A DNA stretch of 43,794 nt from assembly GCA_016188985.1 (NCBI GenBank), contig JACPGM010000076.1, forward strand, positions 1-43,794, written 5' to 3'. Below, piece after piece: positions 29,388 to 39,079 of this stretch (position 1 is the stretch's first letter; each line of letters starts with the position of its first letter). The notes beneath the pieces were generated by a model, which saw only the letters and a program-made list of their open reading frames with translations, was not told the origin of the DNA and made no database searches. This stretch comes from Lentisphaerota bacterium. GTDB lineage: Bacteria; Verrucomicrobiota; Kiritimatiellia; JAAZAB01. Both the position numbers and the translations under genes were made by a program.

Positions 29388-32300
29388 TTATGGCGCAATA
29401 GTGACTGTGGCGCTGTCATAAACCACATCGGGGTCCAGAACCCCGTTAAGCGTATCCACCCCGAAATAGAACGTATAGATTCCCGCCGGCAGGGCGGTGG
29501 TGTCCAACACCACCGCGGATTGCAGGCTGAGCAGACCGCCCTGATACACCGGCTGTAAAGCGGAGAAGTCGCTCGCCGCGGTCCATGCCAAGGCGCTGTT
29601 CAGATAATAAAGACCGACCGGCGTGGAAGACACCATCCACCAGTCCGCTGGATAACCCGCGTACTGCGCCGGATTCATGCTCACCGTGGCCACCAGTTGA
29701 CTACCCACGGCCACTATTACCGGACCCGCGGAGCCGTTGAGCCGCACGTCCGGACCGAGCAGCACTCGGCCTACGGCGCTCGTGCTGAACACGCTCGCGC
29801 CGCCTGCGTTTGTTGTCTTAACCCAGTAATAATAAGGTGTCCCCGCCGTCGCGGCCATATCGTCGTAGTTCGTTTCGGAGATACCCGTCCCGATGTTCGT
29901 TGCCAGGTCTGTGTCGTTACTCGCCCCGCGCCAGACCTCGTAGCCGGTCGCGCCGGCGGCGGCGTCCCAAGTCACCCGCACGCGGTCAATGTAGAAATCA
30001 TAGCTTGCGTCAACTCCCGTTGGCGCCGGCGGAAGCGCCAACACATAGGCCGCGCCCTGGGCAGCATTCCCGCCCACATCCGCCCCTTGCGCGCCGACGA
30101 TAACGGTGCTCCCGTCACTGCTCAACGCCGCAGAATAGCCAAAATAATCACTCGCGGCGCCGTCCGCCGCGATCAGTTTTTCCTGCTGGGTCCAGACCGC
30201 GCCGGAGCGCGTGAACACGTAGGCCGCGCCCTGGTTGATATTCCCGCCCACATCCGCCAAATACGCGCCGGCGATAGCGGTGTTCCCGTCACCACTCAAT
30301 GTAATTGAAATACCAAAGAAATCAGCCGCGGCGCCGTCTGCGGATGCTATTTTCGCCTGCTGGGCCCAGACCGCGCCGGAGCGCGTGAACACGTAGGCCG
30401 CACCCTGATCCGTGTTCCCGCCCACGTCCGCCCAAGCCGCGCCGGCGATGGCCGTGTCCCCGTCACTGCTCAACGCCACGGCAATGCCAAATAAATCACT
30501 CATGGCGCCGTCCGCCGCGGTAAGTTTTTCCTGCTGAGTCCAGACCACGCCGGAACGCGTGAACACGTAGGCCGCACCCTGGTTGATATTCCCACCCACG
30601 TCCGCCCGGTTCGCGCCGGCGATGGCCGTGTCCCCGTCGCTGCTCAACGCCACGGCAACGCCAAATACATCACTCGTGGCGCCGTCCGCCGCAATCAGTT
30701 TCGCCTGCTGACTCCAGGAAGCGCCGGAGCGCGTGAAAATGTAGGCCGCTCCCTGATCCGCTGTCCCACTCACATCCGCAAAATGCGCGCCGGCGATAGC
30801 GGTGTCCCCGTCGCTGCTCAACGCCACGGAATAGCCAAAATAATCACTCGCGGCGCCGTCCGCCGCGGTAAGTTTTTCCTGCTGGGTCCAGACTGCGCCG
30901 GAACGCGTGAACACGTAGGCCGCACCCTGATCCGCATTCGCTCCATACGCGCCGGCGATAGCGGTATTCCCGTCGCTGCTCAACGCCACGGAATAGCCAA
31001 AATAATCATTCGTGGCGCCGTCCGCGGCAATCAGTTTCGCCTGCTGGGACCAGGCAAGGCCGGAACGCGTGAAGACATAGGCCACGCCCTGGTTATTATT
31101 CCCGCCCACGTCCGCCAAATACGCGCCGGCGATGGCCGTATTTCCATCGCTGCTCAACGCCACGGCAATGCCCAATGTATCACCCGCAGCGCCGTCCGCG
31201 GCAATCAGTTTCGCCTGCTGACTCCAGGAAGCGCCGGAGCGCGTGAACACGTAAGCCGCTCCCTGGTTATTATTTCCACCCACATCCGCGTCGCCCGCGC
31301 CGGCGAAGGCGGTGTTCCCGTCACTGCTCAATGCCACGGCAATGCCCAATTGATCGTTCGCGGCGCCGTCCGCGGCGGTCAGTTTCGCCTGCTGGGTCCA
31401 GACCGCATTGGAGTGTGTGAAAACATAGGCCGCACCCTGATCCGTATTCCCGCCCACATCCGCGGAATATGCGTTGGCGAAGGCGGTGTTCCCATCACTG
31501 CTCAAAGTCACGGAATTGCCAAATCCAGCGCTCGCGGCGCCGTCCGCGGCGGTCAGTTTCGCCTGCTGACTCCAGGAAGCGCCGGAGCGCGTGAATATGT
31601 AGGCCGCACCCTGATCCGCATTCCCACCCACATCCGTGAAATACGCGCCGGCGATGGCCGTGTCCCCGTCACTGTTCAACGCCACGGACCAGCCAAATCC
31701 ATCACTCGTGGCGCCGTCCGCAGCGGTCAGTTTCGCCTGCTGCGTCCAGACAGCGCCGGAGCGCGTGAATATGTAGGCCGCACCCTGGCCGGCATTCCCG
31801 CCCACATCCGCATGATCCGCGCCGGAGATAGCGGTGTTCCCGTCACTGTTCAATACCACGCAAATGCCAAAACGATCGCTCGCGGCGCCGTCCGCGGCGG
31901 TCAGTTTCGCCTGCTGACTCCAGGAAGATCCGGAGCCCGTGAATATGTAGGCCGCTCCCTGACCAGCATTCCCGCCCACATCCGCCCCATCCGCGCCGGC
32001 GATAGCGGTGTTCCCGTCACCGCTCACCGCCACGCAAATGCCAAAATTATCGTTGGCGGCGCCGTCCGCGGCGGTCAGTTTCGCCTGTTGAGTCCAGACA
32101 GCGCCGGAGCGCGTAAATATGTAGGCCGCACCCTGATTTGCATTCGTGCCTACATCCGCCCCATCCGCGCCGGCGATGGCCGTGTCCCCGTTGCCACTCA
32201 ACGCCACGAAATAGCTAAAACGATCGTGCGCGGCGCCGTCCGCCGCAATCAGTCTCGCCTGCTGACTCCAGGCGGCGCCGGAGCGCGTGAATATGTAGGC

Positions 32301-33521
32301 CGCCCCCTGATCCGTGTTCCCGCCCACATCCGCAAAATGCGCGCCGACGATGGCGGTGTTTCCATTACTGCTCAACGCCACGCAAATGCCAAAAAGATCA
32401 TTGGCGGCGCCGTCCCAGGCGGTGGCGGTCAGTTTCGCCTGCTGAATAAATGGGTCTATGGTGATGGGATAGCGCGCTCCTTTGTCGTCCACGCGCACGA
32501 GTAATTTGTTTTCTCTTGTTTCCAGCCACGCCGGCAAGCGCGCCCCATCCGCGTCAAGTGCGGTTAAGCCGCTATACCGCAGGGCCGGTTCGCGCTTTCC
32601 GCCAATAGAGGAATACGTCAGCAGGGTCAAGCCTGCCTGGTCGGCGTCCACTTGGCTGTGGATATCGCCGGCGGGCAAGTTCAATACAAAAGTCAGCGGG
32701 CCGCAGTTCGTGTCGTGGCGCTCTTGCCTGGGCGCTGGCCTTGCGAAGTCTCGCCAAGGGCGGATAGCGCTCTCGCCGTCGCGAAGCGCTATGGCGGAGC
32801 ACGGCTGGCGGAGCCTGGCCGGCGGCGCGTGCACGGTGAACCCCTGTTGCAGGCCCAGCGGGCCATTAACATACCATTCGGTCAACGCTCCCCGGTGGTA
32901 TTCCACCCGGTTGGCGGAGACGAAAGGCGCCGGCACGATCGTGTTTTTCAACTCGGCCGGAAGCGCGTCGCCATAGCCCCACGCCTGCACGCGAAGGTTC
33001 CAATGTGTTCCGCCGCTTACGACGCAGGCGCCCTGCGCGTCGAAGCGCGCGTTGAAATGCTGATTGGGATTGGCGGCCTGGTAATCCGTGCTTGCCCTGC
33101 ATAGCCCATCAGGCGAAGCAGGGTGCTCTCCGGTCTCGCCTGGGTGAAGCGCTCTTGCCTGAGCGTAGCATTCCGGCGAAGCCTGGTCGGCGGAGCCTGG
33201 CGGGCTTGCCTGGGTCATGGACGCGACTCCCGCGAAGCGCGGAATAAAGTGATACGCTGTCTGATCCTTGCCCAGCGCGGCCGATACGGCGTATTGCGTC
33301 TCCAAGGGCAGCGTGCCGCTGCTCGCTCCGTGCTCCGCCGTAGCGTTCCCGCCTTCGTCCGGCGAGGCCGGACTTCGGTGGGCGCTCGTGCTTCGTAGCG
33401 AAGGGGCCTCGCCACTTCGCAGAGTAGCATAGGAAGGTCGCGACGGCGAGTCGGCGGACACGCTCAGGCCGATACTGCTCCACGCTACGTATAACCATGT
33501 CAGCAACAATGTGATTTTCAT
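29388..33521 (-). CDS. Giant secreted protein: 14 FG-GAP-like repeats, fibronectin type III domain and C-terminal domain
   Basis: About 1,377 residues from ATG 33521 (ATG 33524 is adjacent; GAGGG lies 4 nt upstream of the former). A signal peptide (LLLTWLYVAWSSIGLSVSA) leads a roughly 350-residue N-terminal part. Fourteen tandem repeats of about 58 aa follow (pattern QQAKLTAADGAASDxFGxSV, ALSSDGNTAIAGA, ADVGGNxxQGAAYVFTRSG), as in integrin-like FG-GAP propellers. Repeat 9 is shorter, missing the ADVGG step. A fibronectin type III-like domain (PAPTGVDASYDFYIDRVRVT onwards) and an Ig-like tail end the protein. It is probably a surface adhesin or matrix protein. The N-terminal part contains in-frame palindromic repeats that give odd peptides. 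Confidence 0.82.
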   Translation of the reverse strand: MKITLLLTWLYVAWSSIGLSVSADSPSRPSYATLRSGEAPSLRSTSAHRSPASPDEGGNATAEHGASSGTLPLETQYAVSAALGKDQTAYHFIPRFAGVASMTQASPPGSADQASPECYAQARALHPGETGEHPASPDGLCRASTDYQAANPNQHFNARFDAQGACVVSGGTHWNLRVQAWGYGDALPAELKNTIVPAPFVSANRVEYHRGALTEWYVNGPLGLQQGFTVHAPPARLRQPCSAIALRDGESAIRPWRDFARPAPRQERHDTNCGPLTFVLNLPAGDIHSQVDADQAGLTLLTYSSIGGKREPALRYSGLTALDADGARLPAWLETRENKLLVRVDDKGARYPITIDPFIQQAKLTATAWDGAANDLFGICVALSSNGNTAIVGAHFADVGGNTDQGAAYIFTRSGAAWSQQARLIAADGAAHDRFSYFVALSGNGDTAIAGADGADVGTNANQGAAYIFTRSGAVWTQQAKLTAADGAANDNFGICVAVSGDGNTAIAGADGADVGGNAGQGAAYIFTGSGSSWSQQAKLTAADGAASDRFGICVVLNSDGNTAISGADHADVGGNAGQGAAYIFTRSGAVWTQQAKLTAADGATSDGFGWSVALNSDGDTAIAGAYFTDVGGNADQGAAYIFTRSGASWSQQAKLTAADGAASAGFGNSVTLSSDGNTAFANAYSADVGGNTDQGAAYVFTHSNAVWTQQAKLTAADGAANDQLGIAVALSSDGNTAFAGAGDADVGGNNNQGAAYVFTRSGASWSQQAKLIAADGAAGDTLGIAVALSSDGNTAIAGAYLADVGGNNNQGVAYVFTRSGLAWSQQAKLIAADGATNDYFGYSVALSSDGNTAIAGAYGANADQGAAYVFTRSGAVWTQQEKLTAADGAASDYFGYSVALSSDGDTAIAGAHFADVSGTADQGAAYIFTRSGASWSQQAKLIAADGATSDVFGVAVALSSDGDTAIAGANRADVGGNINQGAAYVFTRSGVVWTQQEKLTAADGAMSDLFGIAVALSSDGDTAIAGAAWADVGGNTDQGAAYVFTRSGAVWAQQAKIASADGAAADFFGISITLSGDGNTAIAGAYLADVGGNINQGAAYVFTRSGAVWTQQEKLIAADGAASDYFGYSAALSSDGSTVIVGAQGADVGGNAAQGAAYVLALPPAPTGVDASYDFYIDRVRVTWDAAAGATGYEVWRGASNDTDLATNIGTGISETNYDDMAATAGTPYYYWVKTTNAGGASVFSTSAVGRVLLGPDVRLNGSAGPVIVAVGSQLVATVSMNPAQYAGYPADWWMVSSTPVGLYYLNSALAWTAASDFSALQPVYQGGLLSLQSAVVLDTTALPAGIYTFYFGVDTLNGVLDPDVVYDSATVTIAP
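30040..32440 (-). repeat. Fourteen tandem ~174-bp coding repeats
   Basis: Inside the giant protein gene the units are highly alike at the DNA level (for example GCGGCGCCGTCCGC and GTGTTCCCGTCACTGCTCAA recur in many units), so the array may expand or shrink by recombination. Because the unit is a multiple of 3, long antisense frames also stay open; they are shadows. Confidence 0.85.
32725..32830. repeat. In-gene palindromic repeat mosaic (N-terminal region of giant protein)
   Basis: AGCGCT..GAGAGC-like stems and the words GCGAAGCGCTATGGCGGAGC and GGCGGAGCCTGG lie within the coding sequence, giving the peptide RQPCSAIALRDGESAIRPWR. The second word recurs at about 33190 and 16512. Confidence 0.55.
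33100..33430. repeat. In-gene palindromic repeat mosaic (signal-proximal region of giant protein)
   Basis: A second, longer mosaic of CAGGCGAAGCAGG, GGCGGAGCCTGGCGGG, CTTCGTAGCGAAG and CTTCGCAGAGTAGC (33415-33428, inverted match to 1011-1024). It is open in the coding frame and gives low-complexity peptide rich in S, P, A and R. Confidence 0.55.
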
Positions 33522-33584
33522 CATGCCCTCAGTTGATCTGCGTTTTAAAAAACTCAAACTTCCAGCCACGATCTTCTTTTGAAA

Positions 33585-33611
33585 ATTATCTCTTTTTATG
33601 TTGCATGTCAA
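33585..33611 (-). promoter_or_regulatory. Sigma-70-like promoter of the giant-protein gene
   Basis: On the minus strand TTGACA (33611-33606) is followed after 15 bp by GATAAT (33590-33585); TAATTT at 17 bp is the alternative -10. It lies about 60 bp before the start in AT-rich DNA that stands out from the surroundings. Confidence 0.5.
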
Positions 33612-33806
33612 AACCATTTTAAAATGTCCAAAAAATTTCAAAAAAAGATTTGACTGGTGGTGAACATTGACTGTTTTTTTATTTTCACGCCACGTCGGCG
33701 GCCTCCGCCATAGGCGGATCTGTCTCCGGCATGAAAGTGGCCACTTGCCCCTCGGCGGGGCGAAGCGGAAGTAACGCAGAGCGCGCAGGACCGGAACTCA
33801 GCGTTC

Positions 33807-35510
33807 TTAGCGCTGTAATTTGCCCCAGCAGGGTTCGATGAGTTGCAGCTCTTGATCGGGCAGTTCGGTGCGGTTGATCCGCTCGTAGCGCTTCGCCACG
33901 TCCGACCACGGGCGCAACGCTATCATTACCGTATCGCCGGAGCGCAGGCGGGCGGCGCGGGTCCAGACATTGTCGCGCATGCTCTCGAAATACACGAGCG
34001 CCTGGCCGTTGCCAGTTGCATCAGTCAGGTCCACGATATGAGCTGCAACGATATGGTCCTTGTAAGGCACGGTGCCGGGGCGTGGCACGGGGGCAATCGT
34101 CTTCACTACACCTTTCAAGCTCAGTATCTGGCCGGGCTGCGGCAGCACGAAGCCGGCTTGCTCTGGTTGGCCGAGCTTCAGCGTTATCTCCGGCCAGTCT
34201 CCGCTGGAGAGCTCGCGCATGGCAAACTGCCAGATTACCAGGCGTTTGCCTGCCAGCCGGTCGCGCCCGCGGGCGAGTTCGCGCGCCAGGAGCGCCCGCG
34301 TAGCATAGGCGCCATTGTCATTGATTACCAGGCGATCCAGCGGCCACTGCAGCTCAAAGCTCAACTGCTCGATAAGTCCGGCGCTTTCGCCCCAACCCAT
34401 GGCCGCCAGGGAATATACATTGCAAAAACTGTCGCCCAGCACCAGCACGTCGGCGGTTATATCGGCCTGAAAGTACTCGCCGCGCGGAGTCAGAATCTGC
34501 TTGAGGCGCACCGATTCCGGCGGATACCCTTGGCTCCCGGCCGGCCCACCTGCAGCGCTATGCGTAGCATTGCGGGCAGGCAGCCGCAGCATGACTGCAA
34601 TATCACCGCGATTGGTAACTCCGACGGTCTGAGCGGAATAGCCCGCGGCCGGCCGCACGGGCAATTTCGTATGGCGGTCAATATATTGCTTGAGGCTGCG
34701 TGCGGCAAGTTCCATGGCCTCCGGCCGCCAATGTGTATCGGTGGCCAGATACGTATTGCTGGAGCGGGCTGCTTCCAGCAAGGTGCTCGTAACATCCATT
34801 ACGTGCACGCCGGAGCGTTCCAGATCGCTAAGCCAAGCGGCATAGGAGGGATTCTGCAGAGGGGCAAATCCGTTCTTGAACCGGCTCGAAAACTTTTCTG
34901 GCTGGATGGCGGTTTTAGGCGGGATCGGCAAGACGACCAGTTGAATCCCCATTTTTTCCAGTTGCCGTTGGAAATCGAGGATGGCCGGCCGCGGGTCGGG
35001 CTGCGGCGCGCGGGTCCACTCATTACCGCCGGCGGCGCGGCGCGCAAGCTGAACGGGATTCAGGAATCCCGGGCCGGTCAGATAATCCACATCGGCGCGG
35101 TAAAACAGCCAGGGGTACACGCCGCAATAGGCTTTTTCATTGCCGCTGCCAAGGTAGCGCGCCAGGACATATTGGATGGCCGGCCGTATTTTCCGGCCGA
35201 CAACGGACTCGTCCTCCAGCGCATCTTCAAGGGAATGCATTCCCTTGAGCAGTTGGCGGTTGGCGGCGAAGACCCGTGCCGGCAACGCGCCCGGAGTCTG
35301 GGCCAGCGCGGTGAGCGCCGCGCTGCCCGACCAGTGCGCGCGCGTTTCGGGTGCGCCAAGATCATGGAACTCTTGAATGATCCCGACAGCATAAATGCAA
35401 ATCAGAAACAGGCCGGTCAGGAACCAGGCCAGGGCCGGGCGGATAGTTGTCTGACCAACTTCCCGCAGGGCTTGCTCTTCGCGATTCAGGTATGGTGAGA
35501 ATACCTTCAT
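33807..35510 (-). CDS. AlgJ/AlgX-like SGNH O-acetyltransferase
   Basis: A 567-aa protein with one N-terminal membrane segment (about 25-46), so it faces the periplasm. The AlgX-N-type SGNH-like domain shows GDSF (G359-D360-S361) and D258-T-H260-W, the catalytic Ser, Asp and His candidates, as in AlgJ/AlgX. A C-terminal part (about 455-567) looks like an OB-fold or binding domain. With the MBOAT gene 2 nt upstream it would transfer acetyl groups to an exopolysaccharide or peptidoglycan-like polymer. A palindromic repeat is inserted in frame at residues 310-324, between the DTHW and GDS motifs. Confidence 0.82.
   Translation of the reverse strand: MKVFSPYLNREEQALREVGQTTIRPALAWFLTGLFLICIYAVGIIQEFHDLGAPETRAHWSGSAALTALAQTPGALPARVFAANRQLLKGMHSLEDALEDESVVGRKIRPAIQYVLARYLGSGNEKAYCGVYPWLFYRADVDYLTGPGFLNPVQLARRAAGGNEWTRAPQPDPRPAILDFQRQLEKMGIQLVVLPIPPKTAIQPEKFSSRFKNGFAPLQNPSYAAWLSDLERSGVHVMDVTSTLLEAARSSNTYLATDTHWRPEAMELAARSLKQYIDRHTKLPVRPAAGYSAQTVGVTNRGDIAVMLRLPARNATHSAAGGPAGSQGYPPESVRLKQILTPRGEYFQADITADVLVLGDSFCNVYSLAAMGWGESAGLIEQLSFELQWPLDRLVINDNGAYATRALLARELARGRDRLAGKRLVIWQFAMRELSSGDWPEITLKLGQPEQAGFVLPQPGQILSLKGVVKTIAPVPRPGTVPYKDHIVAAHIVDLTDATGNGQALVYFESMRDNVWTRAARLRSGDTVMIALRPWSDVAKRYERINRTELPDQELQLIEPCWGKLQR
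34543..34587 (-). repeat. Palindromic repeat inserted in frame in the AlgJ-like gene
   Basis: Minus-strand core CCCGCAATGCTACGCATAGC, sharing 27 identical bases with 14671-14718 and read in the same frame (LPARNATHSAAGGPA). Confidence 0.8.
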
Positions 35511-35512
35511 GC

Positions 35513-36961
35513 CTAAAAAATAAAATAGATGAACGGGTTATAGGCCTGGGTGGCCAGCACGGCCAGGGATAGGAGCAACAGGATCAGGATAAGCGCTGCC
35601 TTGGCGCCCGTTATGGCGCGGGTCCAGTCCCAGGTCTGGGCGCCGAGCCAGGTGACGGCCGCCGCGCAGAAAAAAACGCCAACATAATATGGCTGATAGA
35701 TGATGCCGCCCAGCAGCGCGGCATTGGGACTTACCGCGCCCAACCCCAGCATGTGGCCGAGATACTTTAGCGCACTGGGCAGATCGCTCGCCCGGAAAAA
35801 TACCCAGGCCACCAGCACGATCAGAAAGGTGATAGCCACGCGCAGGGGACGCGGCAAGCCCTGGTAAATCGGGTTTTTCCCGCAGAGACGCTCGAGGCTC
35901 AGGAAAGCCCCGTGGATTCCGCCCCAGATCACAAAGTTCCAGGAAGCCCCATGCCACAACCCGCCCAACAGCATAACCAGCGCCAGGTTGACGTAGGTGC
36001 GCGCGGGCCCTTTACGGTTGCCGCCCAAGGGGAGGTAGAGATAGTCGCGCAGCCAGGATGAAAGCGAGATGTGCCAGCGGCGCCAGAACTCCGTGATGGA
36101 TTCGGCGCGATAGGGCGAATTGAAATTCTTTGGGAACACAAAGCCCAGCATAAGCCCCAACCCGATAGCCATATCGGAATAGGCGCTGAAATCAAAATAA
36201 ATCTGGAAGGCATAGGCCGTAATACCATACCAGGCGTCCAGAGTCCCAAGCGTATCGGCCTGAAAGGCCACTTCCACAATTTTGCCGCAGGGATTAGCCA
36301 GCAGGATTTTCTTGGCCAGACCCAAGCTGACGAAGGCCACCCCGCGCGCGAATTTCTGCACTGTATAAGTCCGGGACTGCAACTGATCGGCCACTTCGGC
36401 AAAGCGGATAATCGGCCCGGCCACCAGTTGGGGGAACATGGAAACGTAGCAGGCGAAATCGGTGAAACTGCGCAGGGCCCGCGCCTGGCCGCGATAGACA
36501 TCAATCGTGTAACTCATGGACTGGAACGTGTAGAAGCTGATGCCCAGCGGCAGCGTCACGCGCAGAGCCAGCTCCAGTCCGGGAAAGCCCAGCGCCTGCG
36601 CCAGGGCATTGAGATTGTCCACGGCAAAATTGAAATACTTGAAGAACCCCAGCAAGCTCAGGTTCGAGCAGATGCTGGCCACCAGCGCGGCCTTTTGCCG
36701 CCGGCTGCGTCCGGCGCCGCAACCGAGGGGTTGCTCCGGCTGGCGCCAGCGGAAAGAGTCGTTAGCGATGATCAGGCCGCAGACATAATCTATGGCGGTC
36801 GAGGCCAGCATCAGCACGGAAAAAAGCGGATTGGCCCAGCCGTAAAAAACATAGCTGATGAGCGTCAGCAGGCCGTGTTTGCCCCGGCGCGGCATAAGAT
36901 AATAAAGCAACAGCGCGCCGGGCAGGAAATAAAACAGGAATAGATGGGAACTGAAGACCAT
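35513..36961 (-). CDS. MBOAT-family O-acyltransferase (AlgI-like)
   Basis: A 482-aa polytopic enzyme that passes acetyl groups across the membrane for polysaccharide acetylation. It begins MVFSSHLFLFYFLPGALLLYYLMP, the usual MBOAT opening. Family motifs include SITEFWRRWHISLSSWLRDYLYLPLGGNRKGPARTYVNL and GLWHGASWNFVIWGGIHG, whose histidine is the catalytic candidate. The AlgJ-like partner follows after 2 nt. The start is only 14 nt downstream of the tRNA-Phe 3' end and no clear ribosome site is visible. Confidence 0.93.
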   Translation of the reverse strand: MVFSSHLFLFYFLPGALLLYYLMPRRGKHGLLTLISYVFYGWANPLFSVLMLASTAIDYVCGLIIANDSFRWRQPEQPLGCGAGRSRRQKAALVASICSNLSLLGFFKYFNFAVDNLNALAQALGFPGLELALRVTLPLGISFYTFQSMSYTIDVYRGQARALRSFTDFACYVSMFPQLVAGPIIRFAEVADQLQSRTYTVQKFARGVAFVSLGLAKKILLANPCGKIVEVAFQADTLGTLDAWYGITAYAFQIYFDFSAYSDMAIGLGLMLGFVFPKNFNSPYRAESITEFWRRWHISLSSWLRDYLYLPLGGNRKGPARTYVNLALVMLLGGLWHGASWNFVIWGGIHGAFLSLERLCGKNPIYQGLPRPLRVAITFLIVLVAWVFFRASDLPSALKYLGHMLGLGAVSPNAALLGGIIYQPYYVGVFFCAAAVTWLGAQTWDWTRAITGAKAALILILLLLSLAVLATQAYNPFIYFIF

Positions 36962-36975
36962 GTTTCAAATGAGGG

Positions 36976-37048
<73 letters not shown>

Positions 37049-37169
37049 CTGACAATCACAGCAGGAATAATTACGCCAAAGATACTATCGGGGGCTTTTG
37101 GGCGAAGCAATGCCTTTTTTCCTTTGCGCGGCGGATGAAAAATATTGCCACGCCATATTATCTGGCGTT

Positions 37170-39068
37170 TTACTTGATGACACTGGGAGTGGCCGAGCGC
37201 GCGTGGGTGAAATAATGGCCGTCGCTCGCGGACACGGACCCGAGCGGTTCCAGCCTGGCCGCCAATTCAGGGATAGCGTTGATTCTTCCTTTCAGGTAAT
37301 CAGCAACCCGGCTGTGCAGGCGTTCCAGCCGCGCTCTTAAGAGGCCATAGCGGCCTTCCAGGACTTCGAGGCCGAAGGGTTTATACAGGCTTAGCCAGAG
37401 CGCGGTGTGTTCGCTTTGCAGCTTGGCCACGGCCTTGAGCAGCGCCTCGATTTCCTGGGCCAGTTGCTTGAGGCGGGTCTGGTTGCCGGCCCGGTAGGCA
37501 ATGGCCAGTTCATTGCGCAGGTTGCATTTCAGCGCTACCGCGCGCGCCGCGAGCGCCGGGAACATGAGCCGCCGGTTGGCGGGCGGATGCCGGGCCGCGC
37601 GCGCCAGGCTGGCGGCGAGCCGTTCGTAATGGATTTTGAGCGCGGATGGGTCCTTGATCAGCGGGTCGTAAATGCTTAAGGCCGGATCCTGCCACAAGAG
37701 CCACTTGCCGGCATTACTGGCGCTCATTTCCGGATTGCTGATTTCCGGGATCAGGTCCAGGTCGCAGGCCTTGACCCAGGCATTGAATTCGCCCTGGCAG
37801 ATGCCGCGGAAATTGGCGCGCAGCAGAGCGTTGTTCACCCGGTCGCTGTAGCCATGCTCCGCGAAAAACTGGAGGGCGGGCAGAGCCGAGAAGATGTCGC
37901 ACTCCGCGCCATCGTCGCCCCACATGGTGGTGAACACCTGGCGCAGGCGCTTGTTTTTGCAGGCGCGCAGAGCGGCCTCCGTAGTGGTGAAGGCAAACGG
38001 CAGGGCCGCCCAGAAACGGTTCCAAGTCCACACCCCGCCGGCAAACACCGGCTCCGTGCCCAGCGCGCGATGGCGGTCAATCCATTCCTCGTAGAATTCA
38101 GTTTCCGTGTGATAATAATCCCAATAGACCAGGTCCACGTCGGCGGGGATGCCGGCGGCAACCTGGCGCGGGATCTTGCTGGCGCGGTCGTAATAGTCGT
38201 GGGTCTTGGAGCCCAGGCGGAAATACATGTCGCTCCAGATCATCGGCCGCACGCCCAGCTTGCGGCACAGTCGGCGCACTTCCTTCAGATGGCGGTTCAT
38301 GATGGCGAAAGGGCTCTGTTCGCCGAACCGCGCGCGATAGCGGCCCGTGCCCAAGCCGTGAGCCTCATCCATGCCCACGTGAATGCGCCGGGAATGGAAA
38401 GGTCCTGAAGCGGCGGCAATCATTTTTTCCAGGAGCGCATAGGTCTTGTTGTCGTTGGCCAGGATAATATCGTCCGTATCGCGATAGTCGGCATAGGCCG
38501 GCCATTGCAGGACTTGCTCCAGGTGAGCCAGCGTCTGGATACAGGGGATCATTTCAATGCCCAGATGGGCGGCATACTGATCCAGGCTCTTCAATTCCTC
38601 CCAGGTGTAACGGCCGCGCAGGTAGCCGAAAAAAGGCTCGCCGGGCACTTCATAGGTGTCCTCGGTGTAAAGCATGGCCATGTTAAAACCCATCAACGCC
38701 CAGCGGCGCAGCAGCGTTCTGACCGTCTCCGGCCGCGGAACGCCGTTGCGGGAGCAGTCCAGCATGACGCCCAGCAGGTCAAACCGCGCGGTTTCGCTGA
38801 AATCGGCGTGCAGCGCCGGACCTTCCTCGCCCAGCAGCCGGCCCAGGGCGCGAAAGGCGTCCGTTTTGCGGCCATAACGCACGGTAAGGCGTTTGCGTGA
38901 TTTAGTAACGGCCAGGCCGCCGCGCTTGTGGGCGGGGTCCTTGATAAAAACCACCTGCGGGGCGCGCGGCGAAGCCGTGAAGCGTTTGATATAGTCGGCC
39001 TTGATTTCGCTTAAGCCCGCCTTGAGTTCCAGCGGGCAGGTATTCAGGTCGAGGACGAATGCATGCAT
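37170..39068 (-). CDS. GH20-like beta-N-acetylhexosaminidase
   Basis: A 632-aa, cytoplasmic-looking glycosidase (no signal peptide). A small N-terminal alpha/beta domain (about 1-90) precedes a TIM barrel starting RFDLLGVMLDCSRNGVPRPETVRTLLRRWALMGFNMAMLYTEDTYE. The GH20 catalytic pair is D234-E235 in HVGMDEAHGLG. Later barrel motifs include PMIWSDMYFRLG, VYWDYYHTE and TTMWGDDGAECD. It would remove terminal GlcNAc or GalNAc from short oligosaccharides. The ATG has an AAGGA site. It follows the kinase gene by 11 nt. Confidence 0.85.
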   Translation of the reverse strand: MHAFVLDLNTCPLELKAGLSEIKADYIKRFTASPRAPQVVFIKDPAHKRGGLAVTKSRKRLTVRYGRKTDAFRALGRLLGEEGPALHADFSETARFDLLGVMLDCSRNGVPRPETVRTLLRRWALMGFNMAMLYTEDTYEVPGEPFFGYLRGRYTWEELKSLDQYAAHLGIEMIPCIQTLAHLEQVLQWPAYADYRDTDDIILANDNKTYALLEKMIAAASGPFHSRRIHVGMDEAHGLGTGRYRARFGEQSPFAIMNRHLKEVRRLCRKLGVRPMIWSDMYFRLGSKTHDYYDRASKIPRQVAAGIPADVDLVYWDYYHTETEFYEEWIDRHRALGTEPVFAGGVWTWNRFWAALPFAFTTTEAALRACKNKRLRQVFTTMWGDDGAECDIFSALPALQFFAEHGYSDRVNNALLRANFRGICQGEFNAWVKACDLDLIPEISNPEMSASNAGKWLLWQDPALSIYDPLIKDPSALKIHYERLAASLARAARHPPANRRLMFPALAARAVALKCNLRNELAIAYRAGNQTRLKQLAQEIEALLKAVAKLQSEHTALWLSLYKPFGLEVLEGRYGLLRARLERLHSRVADYLKGRINAIPELAARLEPLGSVSASDGHYFTHARSATPSVIK

Positions 39069-39079
39069 GTTGTTTTTCC

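Noticed and set aside
30040-32440. CRISPR array
   Set aside because: Repeats are about 174 bp, coding and tandem without spacers. No other spaced repeat array or cas gene was seen.
30783-32504. 573-codon open frame on the plus strand across the FG-GAP array
   Set aside because: It is the antisense of the repeats; the unit length is a multiple of 3, so stops are avoided in other frames too. The minus-strand protein has signal peptide, repeats and domains.
33843-35498. 551-codon plus-strand open frame opposite the AlgJ-like gene
   Set aside because: High-GC shadow; composition is unlike a protein, while the minus strand has the DTHW and GDS motifs.
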